This document shows positions 1 to 64,000 of a stretch of 64,000 bases of DNA, piece after piece. The notes beneath the pieces are model-generated. The model made no database searches. It saw only the letters and a list, made by a program, of their open reading frames with translations, and was not told the origin of the DNA. The DNA comes from Apricaphanius iberus (taxonomy: Eukaryota > Chordata > Actinopteri > Cyprinodontiformes > Aphaniidae): assembly GCA_028564705.1 (NCBI GenBank), contig JAPXFQ010000385.1, positions 1,550,001 to 1,614,000 of the forward strand, given 5' to 3'. A program made the translations under genes and the position numbers. Within the stretch, counting starts at the first letter, position 1; every line of letters begins with the position of its first letter.

Positions 1-2
1 CG

Positions 3-60882
<60,880 letters not shown>

Positions 60883-62250
60883 TCTAATGCTTATCTATAC
60901 TGTTGCCTCATAAATGTCTCTGTTTCCAGCATAGACACCTGCGTTCCTAACTTAGTGGTGTAAGCAAATGTCTGTTAAAAGAACAAAGTTGGTTTTATTT
61001 GGTATCTTTGTAACCATCAACAGATCATTTATGAAACGCCAAATATTTCTGTATTTCCAAAAATGTTCACATCAAGGTTTGTTTATCATTGAAACACATT
61101 GGTAGTGTCATGCACACATGGAGGTTAAATAAGTTACAGAAAGCCTCCTCTCCTCTTGTATGCTGCTGATAAAAATAGTAATTGGGAGAGATGAAATCAG
61201 AGGGTGTGAAGTCGGAAAGCTTAAAGCACAAGGCTGCAATAGCTTCTCCTCAAAAATCATACCTAAACAGCTAAACTGATTTTTGCCGATCATGTCACAT
61301 TGTAGGAAACAGCATCTTGGCTTCAACAGGGAGGAAGACTGCTATGACCAAATAATTGTTGAATGTCTATTTAGGAATATTACTGCAGTGTTGTTGGAAA
61401 GGGTCAGTGTTGAGTTGATGGAGTCTTAGCAAAGACTAGTTAATGACTAATTTGGCTTTTGATGTTAATTGAAGGTCCTTCTGAAGTTGCTGGATATTTA
61501 TGAGATTCAAACAACCCTGATCACAAAAAAATTGCGATTCGTTGCCTTTTTCCCCCTAACAATTGCTTTTTGTCTGAGATGTTTGAAGAGTGGATGTATC
61601 TAAGTGCTAATTAAGTTGGCTTCAGAAGGCAATTTGTTACACAGGCTTTTATTTAGGGGAATCAGAGAAAAGGGGGTTGAGTAAGCAAACATGCTGATTT
61701 TTTAATCCTTTTAGTTCAGAACTAGAAATTATGTGTAACTTTTATTGGTCTATCTGTTAAAATCCCTTTAAAGTCTGTTGTTTTGTGGCTATAACAAAGT
61801 TGGTCATAGTTTTAATGTTTTGACTGATCAGAGGGCATATACACGTACATTTTGTGGAGATAATTAAAAATGGCTTTGGGTTTTTTCTAGTCTAAAAACT
61901 GGTAAATATAACATCAGATCAAAAACAGCTCATTGCACATATTGCCAGTATTCATTAAAAGGACACAGAGCCATTGTGTGAATAATAGGCAACATTATTA
62001 AGTGAACACTAAATTTAAAGTGCGGGTTGCAGGTTAGAACCCCCCTTAAACCATAATTTAGAGAAATATAGTAGGAACAGTTTCTAAATAAAAATGTACT
62101 AACATATACATTATTTTCGCTTTTAGAGTTGTTTATGTGAGAATGCCAGACCGGAAGTGATGTGGGGTATGGGAGTCCTGCTAGCTTGATCAATAGAAAA
62201 TTATGGATTTTAAACGCTGACTTTGACACAGATTAAATTTTAAACATTTA
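60883..62250. other. 3' flank of clcn2, presumed 3'UTR in part
   Basis: No strong poly(A) signal near the stop: ATTAAA at 61863 and 61954, AATAAA at 62087-62092. A Tc1-like trace sits at 61610-61740 (GAAGGCAATTTGTTACACAG). Confidence 0.4.
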
Positions 62251-62255
62251 CAACT

Positions 62256-62645
62256 AAACATATGATGGACCATAACCATACAGCTATTAGCCTTCTGCAT
62301 GCACCAGATAACAGAGAGAGACAAGGAGGAGAGCAGGGCAAGAATTCAAGCCCAAATCAAACCAATGCTAGCCAATGCTGATACTTAGCCTTGGTGCTAC
62401 ATATAAACACATCAGGTTGATTCTAATCTTTGACAGCAATCTTTCACAATTGCACATATGATGTACCACAACCATACAGCTATGAGCCTACTACCTCCCC
62501 CAGATGACACAAAAGATGAGGGGGAGAGCAGGCAAACAAGCCCAAATCAAACCAATGCTAACCAATGCTAACGGTTAGCCTCAGTGCAACAAGCTAGCTT
62601 TAATTTTTCTTTTAAAACACATATATTGCATTGAATCTAATCTTT
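62256..62645 (+). repeat. Two-unit tandem repeat, period about 196 bp
   Basis: ACATATGATGGACCATAACC (62258) recurs as ACATATGATGTACCACAACC (62454); both units go on to ACCATACAGCTAT, GCCCAAATCAAACCAATGCT and TTCTAATCTTT / TCTAATCTTTC. Confidence 0.85.
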
Positions 62646-62649
62646 CATA

Positions 62650-64000
62650 TCAATTTTTCAACAAAGTTGGTAATTAGCAGATGTTAGACTACAAGACTTA
62701 AAAAGCAGATATCCCTCTGCGTAGAGCTGAGCTTCTGATTGATCTTGGTCATGGATCGTGGTCTCTCAGCAGGCTGCTGCAGTTAGAAGCAGCCGTGGGC
62801 CAATGTGTTCTCTATGGTTGTAGTCCTTGTTGTAGTCCTTTATTGTAAACATCCCCACGCGTCATCATGTGACGCGGAGGGAGCCTGATCGTGCGTCTAT
62901 ATAGAGTTAGGAGTGAGAATGTGATGCGCGGACAGAGGTCCCATGAAACACTGGTTCTTGCTCGCTGGTTAGAGTTATAAGCTATAAGTTATAAGCTTTG
63001 CTTCGTTATAAACTCCGTCACATTGCTGCTATTTTAATCCTCTGGTCTGAAATGAGCACCACAAATTTCATGGGTTTTCCATAGCCAAAGCAGGGCAGTG
63101 TCAGTTGCATAAAATGCACCCAGACATGGAAGATGCTGCCTGTTTTTTTTTTTTTTTTTAAGGGGGGGGGGGGTTCTTTGGAAATGGGCTCCATGTTTCT
63201 GACAAGCTGGTGTTTGTACAGCAAACACAGTAATTTACAATTTTTAAGAAAAATGATCACAATCCAAAACTAATGATTAAACGTACTCTTGATAACACAA
63301 CCGCAGGATCTGATAACTAAAAACTAAAAACAGGTAAAGATTATGAACATTTTAAATGAACATATTTGCGGTTATATGCATAGTGAAATTTAAATTAACC
63401 ACAATGAACAATTGAAATTATCATTTTTGTACAACATTTTACATGCATATTAACAACTATTTAACCTGCATCCTGCACTTTATGAGCAGTACCTTACAGT
63501 GGATGTCTTTTCCGTGACCTTTGTTTATTAGAGTTTGCAGGCAGAAGTTCATACCAGAGCTACCAGAGCATTTTATTCAGGCTTAGGTCTGGAAATACTA
63601 AGTGTTTTACAATCACTCAGAGTGCAAACATTTTGGTTAACTCATTGTTCAGGTTTCTGATGTTGATTTTAAAGGGCCAGTGTTCTGTAAGGTGAAGTTC
63701 AAACTCTTAGACAGAAAGCATCAAATTTGTTTAAACACTTTAATTCAGGGTCTTTATTTCTGCGATATGGTTCTCTGCCCAGGGTGGCCAGGTTTTAAGC
63801 TAAACAAGCATTATCATCCCCTCTCCAACACTGTGCCTGACAGCTGCAGTGAGGTGTTAGAGGACTTTTTTGATTTTACTCACTGCTCTGGTCTTTTTTT
63901 TTTATCCAAGGAACAATTCTTCGTAAGTCTTGTGGTTTAAAGCTGCTGTCATGATTATTTGAGGGAGACAGCTTATTTTTTTTATCCAATTTACCAAGGT
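62650..64000. other. Downstream DNA with no recognised gene
   Basis: It includes a GC-rich palindrome (62859-62877), a TATATAGAG motif (62900), a T17 run (63143-63159) and a G12 run (63162-63173). The short open frames to the end have no recognisable content. Confidence 0.5.

Overview
This window looks like teleost fish nuclear DNA. It holds a vertebrate-type gene with GT-AG introns, a fish-style trefoil/ZP egg-coat gene, and introns full of fish-type transposon families (a degenerate CR1/L2/Rex1-like LINE, Tc1/mariner, hAT-like and foldback elements, tRNA-like SINE pieces). The species cannot be named from the sequence alone, and no bacterial, phage or CRISPR feature was seen.

The window is dominated by one plus-strand gene, the voltage-gated chloride channel clcn2 (ClC-2). 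I could place 24 coding exons between 3 and 60882. All introns are GT-AG, and the joined frame stays open for 1017 codons plus a TAA. The gating glutamate (GKEGP), the GSGIPE and GAFMP motifs, the pore tyrosine (QPSLYDS) and both cytoplasmic CBS domains are present. Exon 1 lies at the very edge of the window, so the promoter and 5'UTR are not visible and the start codon is provisional. Intron 1 is very long (about 31.9 kb); exons 3-24 occupy the last 24 kb of the gene.

A complete second gene lies inside intron 1 on the opposite strand (30832 down to 27804). It is an eight-exon, 414-residue trefoil + zona pellucida domain protein with a signal peptide, a furin-type site and no C-terminal membrane anchor, typical of fish egg-envelope (ZP1/ZP4/ZPB or choriogenin-H class) proteins. 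It has its own TATA box and poly(A) signal.

The rest is intronic and flanking DNA. Intron 1 carries a broken LINE with endonuclease and reverse transcriptase (about 7800-10675), three other antisense LINE fragments, a hAT element with an 8-bp target duplication inside a larger inverted-repeat element, a SINE interrupted by a MITE, and several long palindromes. Intron 7 has a 637-bp foldback element close to the exon 8 acceptor. Intron 11 has a Tc1 copy split by another transposon. Intron 18 has a deleted Tc1 element with TA duplications. A near-identical 211-bp direct repeat brackets exons 12-18. Downstream of the stop codon the DNA is non-coding, with a two-unit tandem repeat and a small GC-rich palindrome. 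I found no wholly new system. The most interesting points are the nested antisense egg-coat gene, the repeat pair around exons 12-18, the long fish-specific ClC-2 tail, and the dense nesting of transposons.
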